This document shows positions 42,415-50,820 of a DNA stretch of 64,000 nucleotides, in pieces. The notes beneath the pieces were generated by a model. It worked only from the letters and a program-made list of their open reading frames with translations. It was not told the origin of the DNA and ran no database searches. This DNA is from Acidovorax facilis (lineage in GTDB: Bacteria; Pseudomonadota; Gammaproteobacteria; Burkholderiales; Burkholderiaceae_C). The translations under genes were made by a program, and so were the position numbers. Position 1 is the first letter of the stretch, and the number at the start of each line of letters is the position of its first letter. The stretch covers positions 124,001-188,000 of the forward strand of contig NZ_JAMXAX010000001.1 of NCBI RefSeq assembly GCF_023913775.1, in the 5' to 3' direction.

Positions 42415-43377
42415 TCAGATGTCGGAGGCCTTCACGCGCGGGTCGATCACGGCGTAAAGGATGTCCACCACGAAATTCACGATGACCACCATGGCGGCGA
42501 GCAGCATCACGCAGTTGCGCACCACGATCAGGTCGCGGTTGGAGATGGACTGGAAGATCAGCCGCCCCAGGCCGGGCAGGTAGAACACGTTCTCCACCAC
42601 GATGGTGCCGGCCAGCAGGTTGGCAAACTGCAGCCCCATCACGGTGATTACCGGGATCATGGCGTTGCGCAGCACATGGCCCCAGAGCGCCGCGCGCTGC
42701 GACAGGCCCTTGGCGCGGGCAGTGCGCACAAAGTCTTCGCGTAGCACCTCCAGCACGGCCGAGCGCGTGATACGCGCGAGGATGGCGGCCTGCACCACGG
42801 CCAGCGCAATGGCGGGCAGCAGCAGGGCCTTGAGGGCTTCGAGTGGACTACCGCCAGCGTCTTCGGTCCAGCCGGGGAAGCCACCGGCCGAGAACCACTG
42901 CAGTTTCACGGAGAACAGCAGGATCAGCAGGATGGCGAACCAGAAATTGGGGATGGCAATTCCGATCTGCGCCAGCCCCATCACGCCGACATCACCGATC
43001 TTGTTGTGGCGCGATGCTGCATACACACCTGCCACCAGGGCCAGCACGGTGGTGATGACCATGGCCATCAGTGCCAGGGGCACGGTGAGCGCCAGACGCT
43101 CCAGCACCAGGTCCAGCACAGGCGAGCTGTAGGCGTAGCTGTCGCCCATGTTGCCCACCACCAGCCCGCTCACCCATTGCCAGTAGCGCAGGCTGGCGGG
43201 CTGGTCCAACCCCAGCTTGCTGGCCAGCGCAGCCACGGCTTCGGGCGAGGCGTCGGGTCCCATGAGCATCTGGGCGGCGTTGCCCGGCAGGATCTCGAGC
43301 ACCAGAAACACAACAATGGACGCGCCGATAAGCGTGGCCAGGAGGGTAATAAACCGCTTGAGAAAAAACAGGCCCAT
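42415..43377 (-). CDS. Peptide-type ABC transporter permease (DppB-like)
   Basis: A 320-residue inner-membrane permease and first gene of the minus-strand transporter operon. MGLFFLKRFITLLATLIGASIVVFLVLEILPG is the typical B-subunit opening; FARTARAKGLSQ-like text (REDFVRTARAKGLSQRAALWGHVLRNAMIP) is the EAA coupling loop. Six hydrophobic segments are visible. The 208 bases upstream (43378-43585) form a divergent promoter region shared with the ferredoxin gene and contain motif C copy 2 at 43422-43446. Confidence 0.92.
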   Translation of the reverse strand: MGLFFLKRFITLLATLIGASIVVFLVLEILPGNAAQMLMGPDASPEAVAALASKLGLDQPASLRYWQWVSGLVVGNMGDSYAYSSPVLDLVLERLALTVPLALMAMVITTVLALVAGVYAASRHNKIGDVGVMGLAQIGIAIPNFWFAILLILLFSVKLQWFSAGGFPGWTEDAGGSPLEALKALLLPAIALAVVQAAILARITRSAVLEVLREDFVRTARAKGLSQRAALWGHVLRNAMIPVITVMGLQFANLLAGTIVVENVFYLPGLGRLIFQSISNRDLIVVRNCVMLLAAMVVIVNFVVDILYAVIDPRVKASDI

Positions 43378-43421
43378 GGGTGAGGTGGGTGAGGAGAGGG
43401 GTAGGGCGCGCGGGCGTCAAA

Positions 43422-43446
43422 ATTAATGTGTATACACAGCATAACG
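43422..43446. promoter_or_regulatory. Motif C copy 2: TGTGTATACACA palindrome upstream of the ABC operon
   Basis: A 12-bp perfect palindrome, TGTGTATACACA (43428-43439), within a 25-base stretch matching the element at 32940. It lies 45-69 bases upstream of the dppB-like start, where a repressor of the GntR type would bind. The TATGCT just beyond it on the minus strand could be part of a promoter. Confidence 0.45.
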
Positions 43447-43450
43447 GTAA

Positions 43451-43843
<393 letters not shown>

Positions 43844-43849
43844 TTTGTA

Positions 43850-43910
43850 GTGTTTTTTGGCTCTAGCGCTTATCCATCAAGCGCAAGAAGCTATAAAAAT
43901 AATAGCTATT
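43850..43910 (-). repeat. Dispersed palindromic element B, copy 5
   Basis: Read on the minus strand: ATAGCTATTATTTTTATAGC, TTGCGCTT-GATGGAT-AAGCGCTAGAG and CCAAAAAA. Central palindrome intact over 6-7 bp. Lies between the ferredoxin gene and pth. Confidence 0.72.
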
Positions 43911-43961
43911 GACCGAAGGGGATGCGACGGACCGTCGTTACCCTTATTCCAGCCGCGCCGC

Positions 43962-44570
43962 TCAGTCTTCTGCAGGGCGGGGGGGCTTGGGGCGCGGCGG
44001 TTTGGTGGTGTGGATGAGCAAGGTGGCCTTGTCCATCTCGCCCGCCAGCATGGCCGGGTAGGCCTTCAGCGAATGGACGATGCTGTCTTCGATCAGCGTG
44101 CGCTGGTCGGGGGAGGGCTTTTTGAGCACCCAGTTGGCGACTTCGCTTTTCACGCCCGGGTGGCCGATGCCCACGCGCAGGCGCCAATAGTCGGGGGAGC
44201 CGAGCTGGCCGTGGATGTCCCGCAGGCCGTTGTGCCCTGCATGGCTGCCGCCGCGCTTGAGCTTGACCTGCCCTGGCGGAATGTCCAGTTCGTCATGCAC
44301 CACCAGGATTTCTTCGGGCTGGATCTTGAAGAAGCGCGCCAGCGAAGCCACCGACTTGCCCGAGAGGTTCATGAAGGTCTGTGGCTGCAGCAGCCAGACG
44401 CTTTGCCCATGCACCGTCGTGCGCGCTACCAGCCCGTGGTAGCTGCGCTCGGGCACCAGCGTGGCCTTGAGTTCGCGCGCCAGCGCATCAATCCACCAGA
44501 AACCGGCGTTGTGGCGGGTGGCTTCGTAGTCTGGCCCGGGGTTTCCAAGGCCTACAAACAGCTTGATCAT
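43962..44570 (-). CDS. pth: Pth, peptidyl-tRNA hydrolase
   Basis: Recycles peptidyl-tRNA released from stalled ribosomes. The 202-residue protein (E. coli 194) has the catalytic and binding residues at the E. coli numbers: Asn10 and His20 ([17 protein letters not shown]), Asn68 (TFMNLSG), Asp93 (VVHDELD) and Asn114 ([11 protein letters not shown]). The C-terminus ends in a short Pro/Arg-rich tail ([15 protein letters not shown]) beyond the usual end. ATG 44570 ([12 protein letters not shown]) is certain; the longer frame upstream is not homologous. It follows rplY in the conserved prs-rplY-pth order, separated by a terminator. Confidence 0.96.
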   Translation of the reverse strand: MIKLFVGLGNPGPDYEATRHNAGFWWIDALARELKATLVPERSYHGLVARTTVHGQSVWLLQPQTFMNLSGKSVASLARFFKIQPEEILVVHDELDIPPGQVKLKRGGSHAGHNGLRDIHGQLGSPDYWRLRVGIGHPGVKSEVANWVLKKPSPDQRTLIEDSIVHSLKAYPAMLAGEMDKATLLIHTTKPPRPKPPRPAED

Positions 44571-44645
44571 TGGCGGGATTATCGGTGGGTGTGGGGTGGT
44601 TAGAGCCAGACGGTTTGCAGATGCGAATGGCTTTGCGCCAATGAA

Positions 44646-44670
44646 AACGGCCCACACAAGGTGGGCCGTT
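44646..44670 (-). terminator. Intrinsic terminator after rplY
   Basis: AACGGCCCAC-ACAAG-GTGGGCCGTT is a perfect 10-bp stem. On the minus strand it runs into TTTTCATT. It lies 62 bases after the rplY stop and ahead of pth, so pth probably has its own promoter or depends on read-through. Confidence 0.8.
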
Positions 44671-44731
44671 GGGGGTCAACGCCGCAGGGCGGGCTGACCG
44701 GGTGAAGTGATCGAGGTCGTTGACCGGCGAA

Positions 44732-45367
44732 TTACTTCTTGCCCTTGCCCTTGCCCTTGGCGTCGGCAGCAGGAGCTGCTTCGGCAGGGGTCTCAACGAC
44801 CACCACTGGAGGCACCACGGACACCAGCACGGGGTTGTTGTTCTGACCGCCACGGATCTTGGCCGTCACGCCCTTGGGCAGCTTGATGTCCTTCAGGTGC
44901 AGGGATGCGCCCTTTTCCAGCTTGGACAGGTCCACAGCGATGAACTCAGGCAGGTCCGAAGGCATGCAGGTCACGTCCAGCTCGTTCACGATCGGGTTGA
45001 CCATGCACTTGTCGACCTTGACGGCGTTGGACTCGTCAGCACCGCTGTAGTGCAGTGGCACCTTCATGTGCAGCTTGGTCTTTTCGTCCACGCGCTGGAA
45101 GTCGATGTGCAGCACGAGTTGCTTGTAGGGGTGGTATTGCACGTCACGCAGCAGAACCTTGGAGGTCGTGCCGGCAACTTCCATGTCCAGCACGCTGGAG
45201 TGGAAAGCTTCCTTCTTGAGGGCGTGCCACAGTGCATTGTGGTCCACCTCGATGAGTTGGGGTTCGGCGGTGCCACCGTAGACGATGCCAGGCGTCTTGC
45301 CCGAATTGCGCAGACGGCGGCTCGCACCCGTACCTTGCTTGGCGCGCTCAAAAGCGACGAAGTTCAT
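44732..45367 (-). CDS. rplY: RplY, 50S ribosomal protein L25/Ctc (long form)
   Basis: A 211-residue L25 of the two-domain Ctc/TL5 type. It binds 5S rRNA through the N-terminal domain ([19 protein letters not shown], about 12-32). A C-terminal beta domain follows, with [16 protein letters not shown] near 165-180. The very C-terminus is a low-complexity run ending AKGKGKGKK, encoded by an imperfect hexamer repeat. It follows prs on the same strand after a terminator at 45415-45437, and has its own downstream terminator. The arrangement prs-rplY-pth is standard in betaproteobacteria. Confidence 0.96.
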   Translation of the reverse strand: MNFVAFERAKQGTGASRRLRNSGKTPGIVYGGTAEPQLIEVDHNALWHALKKEAFHSSVLDMEVAGTTSKVLLRDVQYHPYKQLVLHIDFQRVDEKTKLHMKVPLHYSGADESNAVKVDKCMVNPIVNELDVTCMPSDLPEFIAVDLSKLEKGASLHLKDIKLPKGVTAKIRGGQNNNPVLVSVVPPVVVVETPAEAAPAADAKGKGKGKK

Positions 45368-45414
45368 AACTAGCTCCTGAAAAGGACAGACCGCGACCAG
45401 TCTTGCCCTGTTTT

Positions 45415-45437
45415 AAAAAGGCCTGCGATAGCAGGCC
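45415..45437 (-). terminator. Intrinsic terminator between prs and rplY
   Basis: On the minus strand GGCCTGC-TATC-GCAGGCC is followed by TTTTT, about 100 bases after the prs stop. A second perfect hairpin without a U-tract (CAAGCCTCC-CGAA-GGAGGCTTG, 45462-45483) lies between it and prs. Confidence 0.75.
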
Positions 45438-45538
45438 ACACTTCGTTCCCGAACCAACAGACAAGCCTCCCGAAGGAGGCTTGGTGTCCTGTTCAACCGT
45501 CTTTCCAAGCCGAAGGCCTCTTGCGAGCCCCGCGTTTG

Positions 45539-46513
45539 TCAGAACAGGTTGTCTTGGTCCGAGAACAGACTCATCACCGACTCACCCTTGGCAATGCGCT
45601 GGATCGTCTCTGCGATCAGCGGGGCCACGGAAAGTTGGCGAATCTTGGCGCATCCCCGGGCGTTGTCGCTCAGCGGGATGGTGTTGGTCACCACCACTTC
45701 ATCGAGGGCCGAGCCCTTGGCGATGCGTTCGATGGCAGGACCCGAAAAAATAGGGTGCGTACAGTAGGCGTACACCTTCTTGGCCCCACGCTCCTTGAGC
45801 ACTTCAGCGGCCTTTACCAGCGTGCCGGCGGTGTCGATCATGTCGTCCATGATCACGCAGTTGCGGCCTTCGATTTCGCCGATCACGTGCATGACTTCGG
45901 ACACGTTGGCTTTGGGGCGGCGCTTGTCGATGATGGCCAGGTCGCAGTTGAGCTGCTTGGCCAGTGCACGGGCGCGCACCACGCCACCCACGTCGGGCGA
46001 GACCACAATCAGGTCTTCATAGTTCTTCTGACGCAGGTCGCCCAGCAGCACGGGCGACGCGTAGATGTTGTCCACCGGGATGTCGAAAAAGCCCTGGATC
46101 TGGTCGGCATGCAAGTCCATGGTCAGCACGCGTGCCACGCCCACGGCTTGCAGCATGTTGGCCACCACCTTGGCGGTGATAGGCACGCGCGTCGAACGCG
46201 GGCGGCGGTCCTGGCGGGCATAGCCGAAGTAAGGGATCACGGCGCTGATGCGCTCAGCCGATGCACGCTTGAGCGCATCAACCATGATCAGCAGTTCCAT
46301 GAGGTTTTCGTTGGTGGGGGCGCAGGTGGACTGCACCACGAAAACATCGCGTGCGCGCACGTTTTGCTTGATTTCAACGGTGACTTCACCGTCGGAGAAT
46401 CGACCCACATCAGCCGCACCGAGGGTGGTGCCGAGGTGTTGGGCAATTTCAGCTGCCATGCCAGGATTGGCATTGCCGGTGAAAACCATGAAGTCGGGGT
46501 GGTTGGCTTGCAT
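45539..46513 (-). CDS. prs: Prs, ribose-phosphate pyrophosphokinase
   Basis: Makes phosphoribosyl pyrophosphate from ribose-5-phosphate and ATP for nucleotide, His and Trp synthesis. The 324-residue protein (E. coli 315) has the flexible loop [18 protein letters not shown], the PRPP signature [17 protein letters not shown] and the PRPP-binding loop [20 protein letters not shown] 46513 ([18 protein letters not shown]) is chosen; the frame runs on into the tRNA. It is preceded by tRNA-Gln and ispE on the same strand and may be co-transcribed with them. Confidence 0.96.
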   Translation of the reverse strand: MQANHPDFMVFTGNANPGMAAEIAQHLGTTLGAADVGRFSDGEVTVEIKQNVRARDVFVVQSTCAPTNENLMELLIMVDALKRASAERISAVIPYFGYARQDRRPRSTRVPITAKVVANMLQAVGVARVLTMDLHADQIQGFFDIPVDNIYASPVLLGDLRQKNYEDLIVVSPDVGGVVRARALAKQLNCDLAIIDKRRPKANVSEVMHVIGEIEGRNCVIMDDMIDTAGTLVKAAEVLKERGAKKVYAYCTHPIFSGPAIERIAKGSALDEVVVTNTIPLSDNARGCAKIRQLSVAPLIAETIQRIAKGESVMSLFSDQDNLF

Positions 46514-46559
46514 GAGCGTCCCAGCAGTCTGAAATAAAAGCCCGTACGCGGAAAGCGTT

Positions 46560-46636
46560 TGGCAGGGGAAGAAGGATTCGAACCTTCGCATGCCGGAATC
46601 AAAATCCGGTGCCTTAACCAGCTTGGCGACTCCCCT
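46560..46636 (-). tRNA. tRNA-Gln (anticodon UUG)
   Basis: A 77-base cloverleaf including encoded CCA. Acceptor AGGGGAG pairs with TTCCCCT (one G-U), the anticodon stem CCGGA/TCCGG encloses TTTTGAT with anticodon TTG, and the T-arm is GAAGG-TTCGAAT-CCTTC. It lies between ispE and prs, its usual place in betaproteobacteria. Confidence 0.97.
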
Positions 46637-46666
46637 ACACAGGTCAACTACCGAAGGCAGCTAACC

Positions 46667-47524
46667 TTAATTCTTGCCTGATGCCCAACCTGCCAGAGGA
46701 TGGACCATCAGATTTTCACATTCCTTGACTTGCCAGCCCTGTGGGGCTCCACTCAAGTCAACTGCATGTGACATATGCGCAAACACTGCACTTCCTGAGC
46801 CTGTCATCCTGCCTTGCAATCCTCGGACATCGAGCCATTCAATGGCTTCGGTAACCTCGGTGCAAAGTGCCTGGGCAACTGGCTGCAAGTCGTTTCGACC
46901 GAAGTCAAAGTGTGCTGCAGCAAAGCCTAAGATTGTAGCACTATCTGAATCGCGTTTCAAACTTGGTGACGAAAAAATTGCTTTTGTCTCCAAACCTGCA
47001 GCGGGCTTCACTATGGCAAAGCGCGCTTGCGGTAGTTGCTGTGCTTTCTCAAGCGGCGTGATTGTCTCACCAATTCCTTCGACCCAGGCGTTGTGGCCGC
47101 GTAAAAAAAATGGAATGTCTGCACCGAGCTTCAGGCCAATAGCTTCCAGTGCCGATTGCGACAGGTTCAGACCCCACAACCTGTTAAGGGCAAGCAGGGT
47201 GCTGGCTGCATCGGAAGAGCCACCACCCATGCCCGCCTGGGAGGGGATGGTTTTCACGACGCCAATGTGTGCACCCTGGGTGCAGCCGGTGGCTTGCTGC
47301 AGTGCGAGCGCGGCCTTGATCGTCAGGTCTAGCTCTGGCAGTGCCGTGCCCAGGTCTTCGCGTGTGATAGCGCCACCGGCGCGGCGCTCGAAATGGAGGG
47401 TGTCGCACCAGTCGATCAACATGAAGACCGACTGCAGCAGGTGGTACCCGTCCGCGCGTTGGCCTGTGATGTGAAGGAACAGGTTGAGCTTTGCCGGAGC
47501 CGGCACGTCATACAGGGATTGCAT
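46667..47524 (-). CDS. ispE: IspE, 4-diphosphocytidyl-2-C-methyl-D-erythritol kinase
   Basis: GHMP kinase of the MEP isoprenoid pathway, 285 residues (E. coli 283). It phosphorylates CDP-methylerythritol at the 2-hydroxyl. Motifs: VPAPAKLNLFLHITGQRADGYH at the N-terminus with the substrate-binding Lys, the ATP loop PSQAGMGGGSSDAAS, and the C-terminal LQGRMTGSGSAVFAH. Located 30 bases after lolB and upstream of tRNA-Gln. Start MQSLYDVPAPAKLN agrees with homologues. Part of the minus-strand cluster TPR-lolB-ispE-tRNA-prs. Confidence 0.96.
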   Translation of the reverse strand: MQSLYDVPAPAKLNLFLHITGQRADGYHLLQSVFMLIDWCDTLHFERRAGGAITREDLGTALPELDLTIKAALALQQATGCTQGAHIGVVKTIPSQAGMGGGSSDAASTLLALNRLWGLNLSQSALEAIGLKLGADIPFFLRGHNAWVEGIGETITPLEKAQQLPQARFAIVKPAAGLETKAIFSSPSLKRDSDSATILGFAAAHFDFGRNDLQPVAQALCTEVTEAIEWLDVRGLQGRMTGSGSAVFAHMSHAVDLSGAPQGWQVKECENLMVHPLAGWASGKN

Positions 47525-47554
47525 GGCAACGAATAGGGCGCGTGAGGAGGGCGG

Positions 47555-48094
47555 CTAGCGGGTCAGTGCAATGCGCAAAGTGGCCTGGGGGGCGGGGTCG
47601 TCGCGGTGTGCCACCAGCCGCCCCTGTTCCAGGGCCGAAAGATCGGCCCTCCAGCCTGGCACGGTGGTTTGTACACCCTTGAGCCAGGCGAACAGGGCGG
47701 CCACGGGGATGCGCGTGCCCGTCACATCCTGCAGCAGTGCGTCGAGTGAATCAGAGGTCCGCGATTCCTGCGCGCTGGTCAGCTGTGCATGGCCATCTTT
47801 CCATTCCAGCTGTGCGATGCGGCTGCCGAGCGGGCTGATCAGTGCAAGCCCCCCGGCCTGCGCATTGCCCCGCAGTTCAAATATTGCAGAGAACGACTGC
47901 GATGCCTGTCCTTCCACCTGCAGGGCGATACGCCCATTCCAGGCATCTTCTTCGCCTGCAGGTACCTGTGGCGGCTGCGCGCAGCCGATCAGCCACAGTG
48001 CGCAGGCCACCCACAGCAGCAGCCCGGCGACACGTGGGCCGACCATGAGGCGCGCAACGCGTTGAAAAGGAGTTCCTGAAACTCCGTACATCAA
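47555..48094 (-). CDS. lolB: LolB, outer-membrane lipoprotein receptor
   Basis: Receives lipoproteins from LolA and inserts them in the outer membrane. The 179-residue precursor has a long N-region and a lipobox LWLIG with Cys38 as lipid-attachment site. The mature domain includes WNGRIALQVEGQASQSFSAIFELRG, GGLALISPLGSRIAQLEWKDG and the typical C-terminal half ALFAWLKGVQTTVPGWRADL. The start ATG overlaps the stop of the preceding TPR gene (ATGA, 48091-48094). E. coli LolB has 207 residues; this is a little short. An internal start (MVGPRVAG, residue 17) would give a more usual signal peptide. Confidence 0.9.
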   Translation of the reverse strand: MMYGVSGTPFQRVARLMVGPRVAGLLLWVACALWLIGCAQPPQVPAGEEDAWNGRIALQVEGQASQSFSAIFELRGNAQAGGLALISPLGSRIAQLEWKDGHAQLTSAQESRTSDSLDALLQDVTGTRIPVAALFAWLKGVQTTVPGWRADLSALEQGRLVAHRDDPAPQATLRIALTR

Positions 48095-49869
48095 AGGCTC
48101 ACCCCAAGGCGCTTCAGCGTTTCTTTCAGCGTTTCATTGTCAGGGCTTGTCCGTGCGCCTTCTTTCCAGACCTTGAGGGCAGCTTCCTTGTCACCCAGGT
48201 TCCAAAGCACCTCACCGAGATGCGCTGCGATTTCTACATCCGGGCGAGCTTTGTAGGCGGTTTCCAGGTGCCGCTTGGCCTCTGCCTTGTTGCCCATGCG
48301 AAATTCCACCCAGCCCAGACTGTCGGTAATGAAGGGATCGGAGGGGGCGAACTCCAGTGCTTTCAGAATCAGCTGTTTGGCTTCGTCCAGTCGCACGCCC
48401 CGGTCTGCCAATGAATAACCGAGGGCGTTGTAAGCATGGTGGTATTGAGGCTTCTGGGAAATCACCTGCCTCAGCAGCTTCTCCATAGTCTCCGGGTGAC
48501 CCGCTTTTTCGGCCAGCATGGCTTGGTCATACACCAGTTCGGCGTCATCAGGTGCGAGCGCCACAAGCTCGCTCTGGACTTGGTAGGCTTCCTGGTAAAG
48601 CCGCAGGTCACGCAGTAGCTGCACCTCGGCCAGCAGCTTCATGCGTTTGTCGTCAGCAGAGGTTCCTGGCAGGTTTCGCAGCAGTTCCCGCGCCTGGGCC
48701 ACTTTGCCCTGCCGTGCCAGCAGGGACGCGCGGCGGCTTTGCGCACTGAAGGCTTCGTCCACGTTGTCGATGCGGTTGAGCCACGCTTCTGCAGCGGCAA
48801 AATCGCCCTTCTTCTCTGCGAGCTGTGCGGACAGCAAATAGGCTTGCGTAAGCCCTTTCTGACGCACTTCAGGATCGGTCGCGGCGGAGGTGAGCTCCAT
48901 GAAGCGCTGCAGCGCATTCTCTGCAGCGGAGAGCCTGTTGTCTTGCAACTGCAGGGTGGCCAGCACCAGCCAGGCCTCTACCAAGTCCGGTTTCTCTTTG
49001 GTGACGTATTCCAGTTGACGGGCAGCATCGGGGTAGCGCTGCAAACCCAAAAGAACCCGCGCATAGCCCATCCGCAACTCTGGCACGGGTTGTTTGGCAA
49101 GTGCTTGTGTTACCAGTGGTTCGGCCTCGGGCGTGTTCTCTTCCATCAGCTCCAGCGCCAGCCTGGCGGCCCCCTCGTTAGCGTCGTCAAGAGCCTGCGC
49201 GCGCCGAGCGGCATCCAGTGCCCCCGATTTATCGCCCGCCGCGAGGCGAAGGCGACCCAGGGATACCCAGGCCACAGGGCCGGTGGCAGGGTGGGAAAGC
49301 TCGTCCACGAGGGCGGCTTCCACCACCTTCGCCGCCAGCGCCTTGTCGCTGGCACGCCCGTACATCTGGGGCAGTGCAGACAGGGTCGAAGCCTTTGCGC
49401 GGGGGGATGATTGGGCGAGTTCCTGGCGCAGCAGATCGGGTGTTTCGCCAATACGGTTCAGTGCAACAAGAATTTGCAGTACATAGCGATTCGCCTCGCG
49501 CGACTGTGGCAGGGCCTCTTTCCATGCCTTGGCAGCTGCCAGTGCATATTCACCCGATCGTGACTGCAAGGCGATATCTGCGGCCCTTTGGTAGAGTTGG
49601 CCATCTGCACTGCGGCGTGCAGCCTCCAGCATGAAGGCATAACCAGCACCGGGGTCGCCTGTTCGGGCGCTGATTTCGCCCAGGAAAATCTCGTAGAACA
49701 ATTCAGCATCCAGTGCCGGGTTGGATACCACTGGAGATTCATCTGTGGCGGGGCGGCTGTCACTGCCGGTCTGTTGTGCCCATGCTGAGTGGGCGGATAC
49801 CGCGATCACGGTCGTCAATGCGGCAATCCGAAAGCTGTGAAATAGCACCATTGGGTCATAATAATCCAT
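48091..49869 (-). CDS. Exported tetratricopeptide-repeat protein
   Basis: A 592-residue TPR protein with an N-terminal signal peptide ([19 protein letters not shown], cleaved before QQTGSDS), so probably periplasmic or outer-membrane linked. Many TPR units can be seen, for example [26 protein letters not shown] and [33 protein letters not shown] near the C-terminus. It is translationally coupled to lolB and divergent from mutM (29 bases). The ATG at 49869 is used; 49851 (MVLFHSF) is an alternative and neither has a strong ribosome site. This gene habitually precedes lolB in betaproteobacteria, suggesting an envelope-assembly role, not proved. Confidence 0.88.
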   Translation of the reverse strand: MDYYDPMVLFHSFRIAALTTVIAVSAHSAWAQQTGSDSRPATDESPVVSNPALDAELFYEIFLGEISARTGDPGAGYAFMLEAARRSADGQLYQRAADIALQSRSGEYALAAAKAWKEALPQSREANRYVLQILVALNRIGETPDLLRQELAQSSPRAKASTLSALPQMYGRASDKALAAKVVEAALVDELSHPATGPVAWVSLGRLRLAAGDKSGALDAARRAQALDDANEGAARLALELMEENTPEAEPLVTQALAKQPVPELRMGYARVLLGLQRYPDAARQLEYVTKEKPDLVEAWLVLATLQLQDNRLSAAENALQRFMELTSAATDPEVRQKGLTQAYLLSAQLAEKKGDFAAAEAWLNRIDNVDEAFSAQSRRASLLARQGKVAQARELLRNLPGTSADDKRMKLLAEVQLLRDLRLYQEAYQVQSELVALAPDDAELVYDQAMLAEKAGHPETMEKLLRQVISQKPQYHHAYNALGYSLADRGVRLDEAKQLILKALEFAPSDPFITDSLGWVEFRMGNKAEAKRHLETAYKARPDVEIAAHLGEVLWNLGDKEAALKVWKEGARTSPDNETLKETLKRLGVSL

Positions 49870-49898
49870 GCCTGTTAACCCATTGCCGGGGTCTTTGT

Positions 49899-50714
49899 AT
49901 GCCTGAGTTGCCCGAAGTGGAAGTGACCCGCCGCAGTTTGGTTCAGGCCATCACTGGCGCCCGCATTGAGGCGGTCACGCTCGGCAAACCCTTGCGCTGG
50001 CCTCTGGGGTGTGCGCCACAGACTTTGGTGGGGCAGCAGGTGATGGGCCTGCGCCGCCGCGGAAAATATTTGCTGGCCGATACCAGTCGAGGAGTTCTGC
50101 TCGTGCATCTTGGGATGTCGGGCAGCCTGCGCTTCAGCCAGGGGTTACCAGCGGCCGGAGTCCACGATCACTTTGACATGCTGACAAGCCAGGGAACGCT
50201 GCGGCTGCACGATCCGCGCCGATTCGGTGCCGTGGTGTACGTTCATGGGGAACAAGACCCTGTTGCAACCAAGCTTCTGGGCGGGCTGGGAATGGAGCCG
50301 CTGTCTGACGGATTCTCTCTTGCTGTTTTCCAGGCTGGTCTGAAAAAGAGCCAGATGCCCATCAAACAGTTGCTCCTGGCTGGCCGAGTGGTGGTGGGGG
50401 TTGGCAATATCTATGCGTCAGAAGTGCTTTTTCTGGCTGGAATCCGTCCCACAACGAGTGCGTCTCGTATCGGGCCTGCGCGGGTGCTCAAATTGCACGC
50501 TGCCATTCGGTCTGTATTGGCGCGGGCCGTGGATATGGGGGGCAGCACGTTACGCGATTTTTCCAATGCAGATGGAATGGCAGGCCACTTTCAGACCCAG
50601 ACCAACGTTTATGGACGCGATGGAGCGCCGTGCCATGTTTGTGGCACTTCGGTAAAGGTGCTGCGCCAGGGGCAGCGGAGCAGCTATTTTTGCCCTATGT
50701 GCCAGCGGCCTTGA
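49899..50714 (+). CDS. mutM: MutM, formamidopyrimidine-DNA glycosylase
   Basis: Bifunctional glycosylase/AP lyase that removes 8-oxoguanine, 271 residues (E. coli 269). The catalytic N-terminus [14 protein letters not shown] has Pro2 and Glu3. LGMSGSLR, the helix-two-turn-helix [22 protein letters not shown] and the C-terminal zinc finger [24 protein letters not shown] are intact. The frame extends far upstream without homology; 49899 is the start. Followed by a dynamin-like GTPase and mutY, placing two parts of the 8-oxoG defence around one GTPase gene. Confidence 0.96.
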   Translation: MPELPEVEVTRRSLVQAITGARIEAVTLGKPLRWPLGCAPQTLVGQQVMGLRRRGKYLLADTSRGVLLVHLGMSGSLRFSQGLPAAGVHDHFDMLTSQGTLRLHDPRRFGAVVYVHGEQDPVATKLLGGLGMEPLSDGFSLAVFQAGLKKSQMPIKQLLLAGRVVVGVGNIYASEVLFLAGIRPTTSASRIGPARVLKLHAAIRSVLARAVDMGGSTLRDFSNADGMAGHFQTQTNVYGRDGAPCHVCGTSVKVLRQGQRSSYFCPMCQRP

Positions 50715-50820
50715 ATCAGGTCAAGCACCAATTCGCCGTGGCATGACGGCCCGCGAGCGGTCGATGCTATATTTTGTGTATGCCTGCCCTGCAGGCCATT
50801 CTTAGATCTCTGGGAGCAAA

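Noticed and set aside
40710-42485. 591-codon plus-strand frame
   Set aside because: Antisense to the ABC ATPase and permease genes; low-complexity Gln/His/Arg text.
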